Shown here in pieces: positions 18,063 through 28,551 of a stretch of DNA of 32,588 nucleotides. This stretch comes from Methanoregulaceae archaeon (lineage in GTDB: Bacteria; Armatimonadota; Fimbriimonadia; Fimbriimonadales; Fimbriimonadaceae): the NCBI GenBank assembly GCA_020850325.1, contig JADZEW010000038.1, positions 1-32,588 on the forward strand, in the 5' to 3' direction. Position 1 is the first letter of the stretch. Every line of letters begins with the position of its first letter. The notes under the pieces were generated by a model. It searched no databases and had not been told where the DNA came from. It worked only from the letters and a program-made list of their open reading frames with translations. The translations under genes were made by a program, and so were the position numbers.

Positions 18063-18560
18063 CTAAGATATACCCTTCGGGATCTGTTCCGGTTCGGGTG
18101 ACTCCTCGACCATCTCGATGAACTCGATGAAGGTCATTCGCTCGGCGATGAGTCGAGCCATGAGGGCGTCATCGACCCGGAACCCAAGCTCTCCCTCGAT
18201 GGCGAGCAGGATTTCGACCTCGTTGAGGTCGCCGTACCTCAGCACGAACATCAGCTCCACGGGATCGAGCGGATGGAAGGTGCTTCCAGCAGGATAGGCA
18301 TGGTCGATCACGATCCGCTCGATCGTGCGGCGGATGTTCATGTCGTACGTGAAGGGGGCCCAGACCGACTCCGGTACGGGTCCGCGCTCGATCGCTTGGT
18401 TGACAAGCGACACCTCCAACGCGATCTGTCGCTGGTAGCCAACCATCCCGCCGATCACTGGGATGCGGTCAATCCAGGTTCTACGTTGCTCGTGGCTCGG
18501 CGGATCGTGCAGTAGAGGAAAGGGCTCGTCCAAGGTTCTGCCGTAGTGTACGCGACACAT
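18063..18560 (-). CDS. Hypothetical protein with a degenerate acyl-carrier-like C-terminus
   Basis: The 165-residue form starts at MCRVHYGRT. An alternative ATG at 18605 adds 15 residues. The C-terminal 60 residues (ELMFVLRYGDLNEVEILLAIEGELGF, in outline: GDLNEVE, ALE-like helix, ELGF) resemble acyl carrier proteins or DUF1493. The phosphopantetheine serine of the usual DSL motif is replaced by an Asp-Leu-Asn sequence, so it is not expected to carry an acyl chain. The N-terminal part is unrecognised. The short space to the divergent gene at 18643 favours the shorter start. Function unknown. Confidence 0.6.
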   Translation of the reverse strand: MCRVHYGRTLDEPFPLLHDPPSHEQRRTWIDRIPVIGGMVGYQRQIALEVSLVNQAIERGPVPESVWAPFTYDMNIRRTIERIVIDHAYPAGSTFHPLDPVELMFVLRYGDLNEVEILLAIEGELGFRVDDALMARLIAERMTFIEFIEMVEESPEPEQIPKGIS

Positions 18561-18642
18561 GCGAAGTTTCCAAAGCGTAGCGATCCTACGATACCATTGG
18601 TCCATAATCCGACCAGCTATTGAAGTTCCGGGAGGAAACACA

Positions 18643-19185
18643 ATGCACACCCTACTTGCCGCTGTACTGCTGGCAACCCCGTTCGCCACTCCCAGCCAAG
18701 ACCCTATGATGCCTGCGCCACCCAAAGAGCTCAAGGCCATCAGCTGGATGCTGGGCGACTACACGTCTGATCTGACCATGTACGAGCCGGGCAAGGCCGA
18801 GGGCAGTCCCAGCCCCGGCACCGTCAGCTCAAAGATGTCGATGGGCGACATGTACATCGAATCGCGATTTACTGCCGACATGGGTGGCATGGCCATGACG
18901 GGCCTGCAGCTCACGAGCTATGACGCAGCCAAAAGCGAATACGTCGCCTATTGGTTCGACAGCATGGCCCCCGGCGTGCTGGAACTTCGAGGCAAGCTGA
19001 AGGGTCAGGTGCTGACGCTTGTGAGCAAGCCAGCGCCCATCCCCGGAATGCCCGGCAAGCACGCCTTCCGCGCAACCTACGGCCTGAAAGGTGGCGGCAA
19101 GTACCTCTTCCGACTCGAGATGAACTCCGGCGATGGGTTCCACAAGATGATGGAAGGGCTAAACACGAAGCCGTTTCCTCAGTAG
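18643..19185 (+). CDS. Secreted DUF1579-like protein
   Basis: The 180-residue protein has a signal peptide (TLLAAVLLATPFATPSQD). A lipocalin-like DUF1579 domain follows, starting with LKAISWMLGDYTSDL, which fits the family opening LxGxW followed by repeated beta strands. Methionine-rich stretches (SKMSMGDMYI, DMGGMAM) are conspicuous. The function of the family is unknown, with ligand binding possible. The start is firm because GGAGGA lies six bases before ATG at 18643. Confidence 0.75.
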   Translation: MHTLLAAVLLATPFATPSQDPMMPAPPKELKAISWMLGDYTSDLTMYEPGKAEGSPSPGTVSSKMSMGDMYIESRFTADMGGMAMTGLQLTSYDAAKSEYVAYWFDSMAPGVLELRGKLKGQVLTLVSKPAPIPGMPGKHAFRATYGLKGGGKYLFRLEMNSGDGFHKMMEGLNTKPFPQ

Positions 19186-19199
19186 CGGGCGAGTCGGTG

Positions 19200-19205
19200 T
19201 AGAAT
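19200..19205 (+). promoter_or_regulatory. -10-like box of the YCII gene
   Basis: TAGAAT ends nine bases before the ATG at 19215, without a Shine-Dalgarno sequence. Confidence 0.4.
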
Positions 19206-19214
19206 CGGCATTCC

Positions 19215-19550
19215 ATGCCCAGATTCCTCGTTGCCATTCACCACCCCGACACCTACGACCCGTCCGTCGAGGACGAGGCGATGACCCGCGACATCGACGT
19301 GCTCAACGATGAGATGGTCGCGGTGGGGATTCGGTTGTTCGTTGGCGGGTTGCACCCGGCGCGCTACGCGAAATCGCTTCGGTCCGAAGCGGGTGGGGTG
19401 AGCGTCGCCGACGGCCCGTATCTAATCACCGACGAGCACGTGGGGGGCTTCTGGGTGCTGGAATGCGCCGACATGGATGAGGCACTGGAGTGGGGCCGCA
19501 AGGCGGTTATCGCGTGCCGCGCTCCTGTCGAAGTGCGGCAGATTCACTGA
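19215..19550 (+). CDS. YCII-related (DGPF-type) protein
   Basis: The 111-residue protein has a ferredoxin-like YCII domain. The first strand FLVAIHHPDTY is followed by a helix, the family motif DGPY (from DGPF) at about residue 75, and FWVLECADMDEALEWGRKA. Such proteins are often cotranscribed with ECF sigma factors or with DinB and VOC genes, but here it stands alone. The catalytic role is unknown. A hairpin terminator follows and is shared with the convergent gene. Confidence 0.85.
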   Translation: MPRFLVAIHHPDTYDPSVEDEAMTRDIDVLNDEMVAVGIRLFVGGLHPARYAKSLRSEAGGVSVADGPYLITDEHVGGFWVLECADMDEALEWGRKAVIACRAPVEVRQIH

Positions 19551-19556
19551 TGGACG

Positions 19557-19576
19557 CGGGGAGAATTTTCACCCCG
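19557..19576. terminator. Bidirectional hairpin between convergent genes
   Basis: CGGGG and CCCCG pair around GAGAATTTTC, with one A-A mismatch. The stop of the minus-strand gene (19569-19571) lies within the hairpin. Confidence 0.5.
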
Positions 19577-20027
19577 GCAAGATCCCGTAGTCGGCTTCCT
19601 TAAGCACTCCATCGATGTACACCAGATAGACCCAAAACGAAGGAGCGAGATCGTCCGGGACCACTGCGCTATGGTGGTAGAAACGAAGTTCGCCGGTGAA
19701 GCGGTCGCGCTCTGACTTCGTTGCTGTCCAGCGGTCATACGGGCCGAGGTTAAGGGTGTCGAATCCGCCGTACTTATCCCGGTAGGAGCCCGTGCCGCGA
19801 CGCGCCTTTGGATTCGGTGTCCACTTCAGGACATCCGAGCTCTCATAGAACTGCGTTAGGTACGCGTCAAGTTCGCTGAGGCGGCTACCGACGGGGATGC
19901 GGGTCACGATGGCCTTGGGGTCGGGTCGGCAGGCGATGGAGATGAGACACGGAGCGAGACACAGGCCGAGTACCCCGACGATCAACACCGCGGTCGCAAG
20001 GGCGCGAGGTTTCCTCGGTGTGCTCAT
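19569..20027 (-). CDS. Hypothetical membrane-anchored protein
   Basis: The 152-residue protein has a basic N-terminus (STPRKPR) and one transmembrane helix (about residues 12-33, ALATAVLIVGVLGLCLAP), then a soluble domain. The soluble part begins with a conserved-looking VTRIPVGSRLSELDAYL, reminiscent of SmpA/BamE-like or immunity-type proteins, but this is not firm. I do not recognise the family. A TATAGT box lies five bases before the ATG without a Shine-Dalgarno sequence, a leaderless pattern. Confidence 0.65.
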   Translation of the reverse strand: MSTPRKPRALATAVLIVGVLGLCLAPCLISIACRPDPKAIVTRIPVGSRLSELDAYLTQFYESSDVLKWTPNPKARRGTGSYRDKYGGFDTLNLGPYDRWTATKSERDRFTGELRFYHHSAVVPDDLAPSFWVYLVYIDGVLKEADYGILPG

Positions 20028-20032
20028 GCCCG

Positions 20033-20038
20033 ACTATA
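20033..20038 (-). promoter_or_regulatory. -10-like box of the 19569-20027 gene
   Basis: TATAGT on the minus strand ends five bases before ATG. Confidence 0.5.
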
Positions 20039-20113
20039 GCTTATGGCGGTATGCGAGGCACGAGACCATCCTCGCACCTCGTTGTCTTTTCAATCCATCC
20101 TTGATGACCGGGC

Positions 20114-20119
20114 TAAAAT
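20114..20119 (+). promoter_or_regulatory. -10-like box of the M1 peptidase gene
   Basis: TAAAAT ends seven bases before the ATG at 20127 and overlaps an alternative ATG at 20118. If it is the -10 box, 20118 cannot be the start. Confidence 0.45.
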
Positions 20120-20126
20120 GAGCACC

Positions 20127-21710
20127 ATGTTGACGTCCGCCGTCCTTCTCGCCCTCACCGCCGCCCAGGGCCATGCGTCAGGCGGCGCCCTCAAACTCGA
20201 GCAGGCGGCGTACGATGTGCTCAACTACGACATCGCCATCCGCGTCGATCCCGCGAAGAAGACCCTCTCCGGCACCACGATCATGGAGGCCAAGACGGTC
20301 ATCCCGACCGGCACCATTCTTCTCGACCTCGACGACCCTTACACCGTCGCATCGGTATCCGAGGGTCGGACCGTCCTCCGCTACGAGCGGTTGAAGGGCG
20401 CGATCCGGGTGTTCTTTCCGCTGTCCAAGCAACCTGGAGACCCCATCCGAGTCTCGATCGCTTACTCCGGCACGCCGCACGTCGCCAAGAATGCCCCCTG
20501 GGATGGCGGCATCATGTGGGCCAAAACCCCCAGCGGCGCGGACTGGGTTTCGGTCGCCCTCCAAGGCGCGGGCGCCGACCTCATCTTCCCCTGCAAGGAC
20601 CACCCCTCCGACCGACCGGACAAAGCCACGATGCGCCTGACCGTGCCCGATCCGCTCATTGCCGTCGGCCCTGGCAAGCTCGAGAAGACGACCAAGAACG
20701 CGGGCGGGACCACAACCTTCGACTGGCACATGCCGCTGCCGATCAACAACTACTCGCTGGTGTTCAACGCCGCCCCCTATACGCTAGTGAAGGACTCGAT
20801 CAAGTCGGTCGGCGGCCAGACCATGCCGATCCACTACTACGTGCTGCCCGAAAACAAGGACAAAGCGCCGAAGCTGATCGAGGAGCAGAAGAAGTATCTA
20901 GCGTTCATGGAGAAGTATTGCGGGCCGTTCCCGTTCCGCACCGTAAAGCTCGGGATCGTCGAGACGCCGCACCTCGGAATGGAGCATTCGACTGCGATCG
21001 CGTATGGCAACCGCTATCGGTTTGCGGCGGATGGATATGATTGGCTGCTGCTCCACGAGTTCGGCCACGAGTGGTGGGCGAACCTGGTGGCGAATGCCGA
21101 CTGGCGCGACATGTGGATCCACGAGGGGTTCCAGAGCTTCCTCGACACCTTCTACATCGAGCAAATCCGCGGGAAGGAGGCGTACTTCGCGGGAATGAAG
21201 GGACGCCGCCAGCGCGTGCGCAACGCCGCGCCGGTCGCTCCTCGCGAAGAGACATCGAGCGAGTCTTACGGGGGCGACATCTACGACAAGGGCGCGTTGA
21301 TTCTGCACTCGTTGCGGTATCTGATCGGCGAGGAGGCTTTTCTGCGGTCAATCCGGCGAATGGCGTATCCCACGCCCGAGTCGGAGAAGTTCGCCGACGG
21401 ACGGGCGTTGCGGCTCGTGACGACGGACGACTACTTGACCATCGCTTCGCGTGAGGCGGGCCGCGACCTGAGCTGGTTCTTCGAGGTGTATCTACGGCAA
21501 GCAAAGCTGCCGGTGCTGAAGACCTCAGCGGCGGATGGAGTTTTGACTCTGCAGTGGGAAGTGCCGGGCGGTTTACCGTTCCCGATGCCGGTGGATGTCG
21601 TAGTCGGCGGCAAGACCGTGCGGGTTCCGATGATGGGGGGCAAGGGGTCAGTGCCGTATTCGGGCGCGGTGCCCGTGGTGGACCCGAACGGCTGGGTGTT
21701 GCGGGGTTAG
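20127..21710 (+). CDS. Secreted M1-family metallopeptidase
   Basis: The 527-residue protein has a signal peptide (MLTSAVLLALTAAQGHA), then a beta-rich N-terminal domain and a thermolysin-like zinc domain. The zinc site HEFGH is at residues 310-314, and the third ligand Glu333 follows after 18 residues (WIHEGF), exactly as in M1 aminopeptidases. The substrate-binding GxMEN motif appears as GMEHS, with His for Asn. A catalytic Tyr is likely in DIYDKGALIL. It lacks the long ERAP-type C-terminal domain, so it is a short M1 member. Aminopeptidase activity outside the cytoplasm is expected, although the altered motif may change specificity. The leaderless start at 20127 is supported by a TAAAAT box. 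Confidence 0.9.
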   Translation: MLTSAVLLALTAAQGHASGGALKLEQAAYDVLNYDIAIRVDPAKKTLSGTTIMEAKTVIPTGTILLDLDDPYTVASVSEGRTVLRYERLKGAIRVFFPLSKQPGDPIRVSIAYSGTPHVAKNAPWDGGIMWAKTPSGADWVSVALQGAGADLIFPCKDHPSDRPDKATMRLTVPDPLIAVGPGKLEKTTKNAGGTTTFDWHMPLPINNYSLVFNAAPYTLVKDSIKSVGGQTMPIHYYVLPENKDKAPKLIEEQKKYLAFMEKYCGPFPFRTVKLGIVETPHLGMEHSTAIAYGNRYRFAADGYDWLLLHEFGHEWWANLVANADWRDMWIHEGFQSFLDTFYIEQIRGKEAYFAGMKGRRQRVRNAAPVAPREETSSESYGGDIYDKGALILHSLRYLIGEEAFLRSIRRMAYPTPESEKFADGRALRLVTTDDYLTIASREAGRDLSWFFEVYLRQAKLPVLKTSAADGVLTLQWEVPGGLPFPMPVDVVVGGKTVRVPMMGGKGSVPYSGAVPVVDPNGWVLRG

Positions 21711-21713
21711 TCC

Positions 21714-22184
21714 TTACCGCGCCGCGTCGTAAGCCTGTAGCAACGCTGCCATGTCGATCTTCACCATCTCCATCATCGCCCCAAACATGGCCTGCGCCTG
21801 CGCGGTCGTTCCCGTCTTCATCTTCTCACCGAACCATGCAGGTTGCACCTGCCAAACTACACCATATCGATCCGTCAGCCAGCCGCACGCGTGAGTCTCG
21901 CCGCCTTCCCCCAGCTTGTCCCAGTAGTGGTCGATCTCTTCTTGGGTGTCGCAGTTGATGGTGTAACTGCTCGCCATCGTGAAGGCGCACTCGGGACCAC
22001 CGCTGATCGCAAGGAACTCGACGCCGTTGAGCTCAAAGGTGCTCGCGAGGTGCTTGCCGTCGGGCCATCGCTCCTCGTACTTAAGGCTGGAGTTGGGAAA
22101 GACCGATAGGTAGAACGCGACCGCTTCCTCGGCACCTTGGTTGAACATCAAACTGGGCGTTATGCGTTGCATAGGGCGAAGCAT
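21714..22184 (-). CDS. VOC-superfamily protein (PhnB-like)
   Basis: The 156-residue protein belongs to the glyoxalase/VOC superfamily, PhnB or 3-demethylubiquinone-methyltransferase-like branch. Visible features are QRITPSLMFNQGAEEAVAFYLSVFP in outline (TPSLMF, EEAVAFY), then HLASTFELNGVEFLAISGG and CGWLTDRYGVVWQV. The exact activity is unknown. I chose the ATG at 22184 because GGGAG sits five bases upstream. 22172 is an alternative. It is divergent from furA-katG and shares the 56-bp control region with the operator. Confidence 0.85.
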   Translation of the reverse strand: MLRPMQRITPSLMFNQGAEEAVAFYLSVFPNSSLKYEERWPDGKHLASTFELNGVEFLAISGGPECAFTMASSYTINCDTQEEIDHYWDKLGEGGETHACGWLTDRYGVVWQVQPAWFGEKMKTGTTAQAQAMFGAMMEMVKIDMAALLQAYDAAR

Positions 22185-22208
22185 ACTTGCTCCCGCCACG
22201 ACAGACTT

Positions 22209-22227
22209 ATCTGGACTTCATCCAGAT
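22209..22227. promoter_or_regulatory. Fur/PerR-type operator of furA-katG
   Basis: ATCTGGACTTCATCCAGAT is an inverted repeat with perfect seven-base arms and a five-base spacer. Read as a 9-1-9 site it matches the geometry of Fur-family operators. It lies 13 bases before the furA GTG and 24 bases from the divergent VOC start, so it could control both. Confidence 0.65.
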
Positions 22228-22240
22228 TATTGGGTAACCT

Positions 22241-24839
<2,599 letters not shown>

Positions 24840-24850
24840 TCTTCCGAGCG

Positions 24851-24894
24851 ATGATCGACCCTGGATAGAGTCTATCTATGAAGGGGTCGATCAT
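24851..24894 (+). terminator. Nested hairpin after katG
   Basis: ATGATCGACCC (24851-24861) pairs perfectly with GGGTCGATCAT (24884-24894). Inside, GATAG-AGT-CTATC forms a second small hairpin. There is no T-run, so termination is uncertain. The rest of the 222-bp gap to 25062 has no recognisable gene. Confidence 0.5.
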
Positions 24895-25062
24895 TCTGCT
24901 TATCGGTGCGTCCAGCGCCAGAGAGTCCTTACTGGCCATGGCCGTGCAAGAAGTCGCGGAAGGGCGCCAAAGTTAGGATGCGAAACTGGTTCTGGCCAGT
25001 TGACGTGGGCGAAACAGTTCCCGGCACGACTGACCGGTAGTGGACATGCACGAGTCAGATTA

Positions 25063-25476
25063 TCAGCCCACTCGACTCGCGCCTCGTTCTCGCTCTGCAC
25101 GACCGACCGCGATCGCAAATCCCACGAAAGCGGGTAGCCAGATCAGGTCGTTCATCACATTGATCCATCCGAATGACCAGGGAAGTTCGCCACGAAGCGC
25201 GGCGATGAGGAAGCCGATGGGGCCGAAGATCTTGCCCAGCAGACCAATATAGACCAAGGGACCAAAGCGCGCCGGGTCGCGGGCGATCAGCCAGTAGCCC
25301 AACGCATACACCCCAACGATCATGCCGATGCTCTGGAATAGTGCCGGATAGTTGGTCCGCGGGATTCCGAGAAGGTCGAACAGTGCATGGGGCCAAATCA
25401 CCACAAGAGCTCCCCAGAGCGCATTGTAGATGGCGGCCGCATAAAACCAAGGCTTGTACCTGTCCACTGGGCTCAT
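25063..25476 (-). CDS. Small four-helix membrane protein
   Basis: The 137-residue inner-membrane protein has four predicted transmembrane segments, near residues 10-28, 47-66, 72-95 and 106-125. Gly- and Pro-rich helices include IGMIVGVYALGYWLIA. No enzymatic or transport motif is evident, and I do not recognise a named family. The gene stands alone, 57 bases upstream of the hydrolase stop on the same strand. The start is ATG without a Shine-Dalgarno sequence. Confidence 0.7.
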   Translation of the reverse strand: MSPVDRYKPWFYAAAIYNALWGALVVIWPHALFDLLGIPRTNYPALFQSIGMIVGVYALGYWLIARDPARFGPLVYIGLLGKIFGPIGFLIAALRGELPWSFGWINVMNDLIWLPAFVGFAIAVGRAERERGASRVG

Positions 25477-25533
25477 TATGCGTTGCGGACCGAAGCCGGT
25501 TGCAGCACATCACCCAGCTCAAAGGCAAGGTCA

Positions 25534-26406
25534 TCACGGCTTCGTTCGATGGACTTCAAGGAACTTGACAATCGCCGTTCCGAACTCGGGCCGGGCCAGA
25601 AGAGTCACGTGGTCCGCCCCGTCGACCGCAACTTCCTCGGCCCGGAGGAGCTTCTTTCGCAGATCGGCGACCCGACCCTTCAAATGATCGGACTCCTTCG
25701 ATCCGTAGATGAAGAGCGAAGGGACCTTCGACCTCACGAGGGCTTCGCCCTGGACTTCGAGCCGGTCAAAGGTCAGCCCCGCGGCGGCTAGGGCCTTGGT
25801 GTCTTTGCCGTCGAACATCAGCTTCGCATAAAGCTCGGCTTGTTTCGGGGTCGGCTTCGGCCGACCGGAAGGGGCGACCTGGAGGAAGTAAGACGGCAGG
25901 TCGTTCTGTTCGACCGCACGGGCGAAGATCTCGGTCTCTTTGGAGCCTGATGAGGGCGCACCCGCCACGAGCGGGACTTGGCCGCCATAGATTGCGCTAA
26001 TCACGCGCTTCGGGTGATCGGCGACGACCTTGCCCGCGATGAATGACCCCATGGAATAGCCGACGAGGTGGGCGCGGTCGATCTTGAGGTGATCAAGCAA
26101 CCGAACGACATCGGACGCCATGAGTTCACCATAGGCGGACGTCTCATGCGGCTTACCGCTCTTGCCATGCCCCCGGCAGTCGAGCGCGATCACTTTGAAG
26201 CCCTTGGGCGGCTTGGGGCTGGGACTCCCGGTCGCATCTCGCCCCCACATCGTCGCGTCGGACATCCAACCGTGAATCAGCACCACGGCTTCGCCTTCGC
26301 CAGCCATCGCGTATCGGATGTCGACCCCGTTCGAATCGAACGTGCCGAGGTGTACTTGGGGCACCGCCAAAGACAGCTGGGCTAGCAGAGAGAGCGTCAT
26401 CAACAT
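25534..26406 (-). CDS. Exported alpha/beta hydrolase
   Basis: The 290-residue protein has a signal peptide (LMTLSLLAQLSLAVP) and a classic alpha/beta-hydrolase domain. The oxyanion-hole motif is VLIHGWMSD, the nucleophile elbow is GYSMGS with the catalytic Ser, the acid is probably in the SKESDHL region, and the His is in DGADHVTLL. The substrate is unknown, and esterase or lactonase activity is plausible. I chose the ATG at 26406 because it begins the signal peptide. The 53 residues upstream in the open frame do not look coding. The stretch 26407-26595 holds no recognisable gene. Confidence 0.88.
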   Translation of the reverse strand: MLMTLSLLAQLSLAVPQVHLGTFDSNGVDIRYAMAGEGEAVVLIHGWMSDATMWGRDATGSPSPKPPKGFKVIALDCRGHGKSGKPHETSAYGELMASDVVRLLDHLKIDRAHLVGYSMGSFIAGKVVADHPKRVISAIYGGQVPLVAGAPSSGSKETEIFARAVEQNDLPSYFLQVAPSGRPKPTPKQAELYAKLMFDGKDTKALAAAGLTFDRLEVQGEALVRSKVPSLFIYGSKESDHLKGRVADLRKKLLRAEEVAVDGADHVTLLARPEFGTAIVKFLEVHRTKP

Positions 26407-26595
26407 CGCGCACAGGGGATTACGGCAAAGGGACAATCGAGGTTGCCGGAAACGGAAGAGCGGGTACAAGCCAACCTGCATCCGCTGTGCGCTCCGAAGT
26501 CGATGGGGCGATGCGTATAGCCCTGAGTAGGTCGCGCACCTTCGGGCCGCTCCAATGGGCGACATTCATCCTCCTTCTGACCAAAGAGAGAACCA

Positions 26596-28023
26596 TCATG
26601 CCCGTCGCTGAAGTAGTTGCGCGACTAGCACTGCCGAAACCAAAGCGGCGGCCAACGCAAACGTGACTCGCATACCAAGTGCGATCGAGCTTGGAAGCGC
26701 GCGGCTGGGGTCGGTCATTCCGGAAACGAGCGCGAACAACGCTCCGAGGGCAGAAGCTCCCGTGATCAATCCGAGATTTCGTGACAGGTTGAGCAGGCCG
26801 CCGACCACTCCGCGCTGGTCTGCGGCTGCCGACGACATGATCAACGTGTTGTTGGCCGTCTGGAAGACCGCGTATCCTGCGCTGGTCACGATGATCGGAA
26901 TCGCATAGCCCAACAAGCCATGCGCGCTTGAGGATGTCGCCAGCGCTATCGAGCCAAGCGCCAGTCCTGCGAGACCGGCAGCGGTCATCCGAGTTGTTCC
27001 GAAACGATCGGCCAACTGACCTGCAGGAACACCGATCAACGCGACGATAACCGGGCCGATCGATAAGGCAAGACCGATCTGCAAGGGACTCAACGCAAGC
27101 ACCTTCGACAGGTAGAACGGTCCCACCACCAACGTGGACATCATGACCGCCGAAACGATGACCGACGAGCCTAGGCCAAGCCTCATCAAGCGATCCTGTA
27201 GCATCGAGATGGGAACCAACGGCGCTTCGGCCCTCGATTCGACAACATAGAAGACCACGAGACCAGCCAGTGCGGCGACGATAATCGCAACCGACAGAGG
27301 TCCAAACTGTCCACGATGGATCGTCATCGAGGCCGCGTAGGCTCCCAACGACACCGCCAAAATGGCCATTCCCGCGTAGTCGAAGGGAACACGACCCTCC
27401 ACGCTGCGCTTTGGATCAGTCGGCAAAAGCCTTTGGGCCAGGATGAGGGCTGCCACTGCAACGGGCACGCTAACCAGAAACACCGCCCTCCAGCCTAGAC
27501 CAGAGATGAGAAGCCCACCAGCGGTGGGGCCAAGCGCGGTTCCGACTGCGGACATCGTGCCCAAGAGCCCAACCGCACGTCCCGTCTCTTCCTTTGGGAA
27601 CACGTCAGAGGCGAACGCGACCGCGAGGGACATCATGGTTGCGGCACCGATACCTTGGGCAGCTCGAGCCCCGATCAAGACCCCGATATCCGATGCGAAA
27701 CCGCACGCAACCGATGCCGCCGCAAACACCGCAATGCCGATCAGCATCACTCGACGACGGCCGATGAGATCACCCACCCGACCGACGACGACGACAAGCA
27801 CGGTGACCGAGAGCAAGTAGGCAACGACGATCCACTGCGCATGCTGAAACGAGGCGCGGAATGCAGCCGATAGTGTTGGCAGCACGGCATTGGCGATGCT
27901 CGTATTCAGCGAGGCCAGGAGCATGGCGAGGCATAGGGGCACCATCCTTGCCGCCGTCGAAATCGCCCCTCGGTTCAGTGCCCGCGAGTCTGTCGCACCA
28001 TTTGTGCCTGGCAATGCGCTCAA
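26596..28023 (-). CDS. MFS drug-efflux transporter (DHA2, EmrB-like)
   Basis: The 475-residue protein is a major facilitator superfamily antiporter with about 14 transmembrane helices, typical of the DHA2/EmrB drug:proton family. The conserved motif A is visible as GRVGDLIGRRRVM and motif C as GTALGPTAGGLL. It exports hydrophobic compounds using the proton gradient. The start is TTG at 28023, overlapping the marR stop (TTGA) with GAGGAGG upstream, so it is coupled to the regulator. The MarR repressor and the palindromic operator upstream imply induction by a ligand, perhaps the exported drug. Confidence 0.93.
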   Translation of the reverse strand: MSALPGTNGATDSRALNRGAISTAARMVPLCLAMLLASLNTSIANAVLPTLSAAFRASFQHAQWIVVAYLLSVTVLVVVVGRVGDLIGRRRVMLIGIAVFAAASVACGFASDIGVLIGARAAQGIGAATMMSLAVAFASDVFPKEETGRAVGLLGTMSAVGTALGPTAGGLLISGLGWRAVFLVSVPVAVAALILAQRLLPTDPKRSVEGRVPFDYAGMAILAVSLGAYAASMTIHRGQFGPLSVAIIVAALAGLVVFYVVESRAEAPLVPISMLQDRLMRLGLGSSVIVSAVMMSTLVVGPFYLSKVLALSPLQIGLALSIGPVIVALIGVPAGQLADRFGTTRMTAAGLAGLALGSIALATSSSAHGLLGYAIPIIVTSAGYAVFQTANNTLIMSSAAADQRGVVGGLLNLSRNLGLITGASALGALFALVSGMTDPSRALPSSIALGMRVTFALAAALVSAVLVAQLLQRRA

Positions 28024-28469
28024 CGACTCTCCTCCTCGGCGGATGATCTCATGGCTCCATCGAGGATCTTCATGATGTGGTCTGCCTGTTCGTCCGTAAG
28101 CGTTCCAAAGAAGGTGTGCGCCATTTCGACCCGCATGGCCTGGATATGAAGAGCGTGCTTCCGGCCCTCTTCTGTGAGGTGCACCGTGGATGTTCGCCCA
28201 TCGGCACAGTCCTTCATTCGCAGGACCAGTTGCCTCTGCTCCAAGCTCTTGAGTGCCCTTCCGGCGTTGCTCCGATCGACGGTCAATCGACTTGAAAGCG
28301 CATCTTGCGTTGGTGCCTCCTGTTCGTTCGAGAGTAACGTCAGGATGCGCGCCTCCGTGTGATTCAGCCCCAGGCGAGCGAATCCGCGCTCGCCAAGCAG
28401 GTATCGCTGCCGGGCCATCTTGCCGATCAAATCAAAGAGGCTGTTCCGGCCGGTCTGCTCATTGCTCAT
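28020..28469 (-). CDS. MarR-family transcriptional repressor
   Basis: The 149-residue winged-helix regulator has a helical dimerisation region at both ends and a DNA-binding core (LNHTEARILTLL, DALSSRLTVDRSNAGRALKSLEQRQLV, HLTEEGRK). MarR proteins bind palindromes and release DNA upon binding phenolic or lipophilic ligands. It is the first gene of a two-gene operon with the MFS pump. The ATG at 28469 has no Shine-Dalgarno sequence but a TATCAT box six bases upstream. The 20-bp palindrome upstream occupies the spacer of that promoter, so direct autorepression is expected. Confidence 0.92.
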   Translation of the reverse strand: MSNEQTGRNSLFDLIGKMARQRYLLGERGFARLGLNHTEARILTLLSNEQEAPTQDALSSRLTVDRSNAGRALKSLEQRQLVLRMKDCADGRTSTVHLTEEGRKHALHIQAMRVEMAHTFFGTLTDEQADHIMKILDGAMRSSAEEESR

Positions 28470-28475
28470 GCGAAG

Positions 28476-28481
28476 ATGATA
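28476..28481 (-). promoter_or_regulatory. -10-like box of the marR operon
   Basis: TATCAT on the minus strand ends six bases before ATG at 28469, close to the palindrome at 28484-28503. Confidence 0.5.
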
Positions 28482-28483
28482 CC

Positions 28484-28503
28484 ATATGCGTGCGCACGCA
28501 TAT
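28484..28503. promoter_or_regulatory. MarR operator, 20-bp perfect palindrome
   Basis: ATATGCGTGCGCACGCATAT is a perfect palindrome lying in the spacer just upstream of the marR -10 box. It is also 48 bases upstream of the divergent secreted-protein start at 28552. Its size and position are as expected for a MarR dimer. Confidence 0.8.
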
Positions 28504-28537
28504 TTCATGAAGATTGCGTTCCTACCCCGCTCTCGGG

Positions 28538-28543
28538 CAGAAT
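28538..28543 (+). promoter_or_regulatory. -10-like box of the 28552 gene
   Basis: CAGAAT ends eight bases before ATG at 28552, without a Shine-Dalgarno sequence. Confidence 0.4.
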
Positions 28544-28551
28544 TCAGGGCC

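Noticed and set aside
24878-24976. A 32-codon ORF after katG
   Set aside because: It begins inside the hairpin loop, has no ribosome site and no recognisable features.
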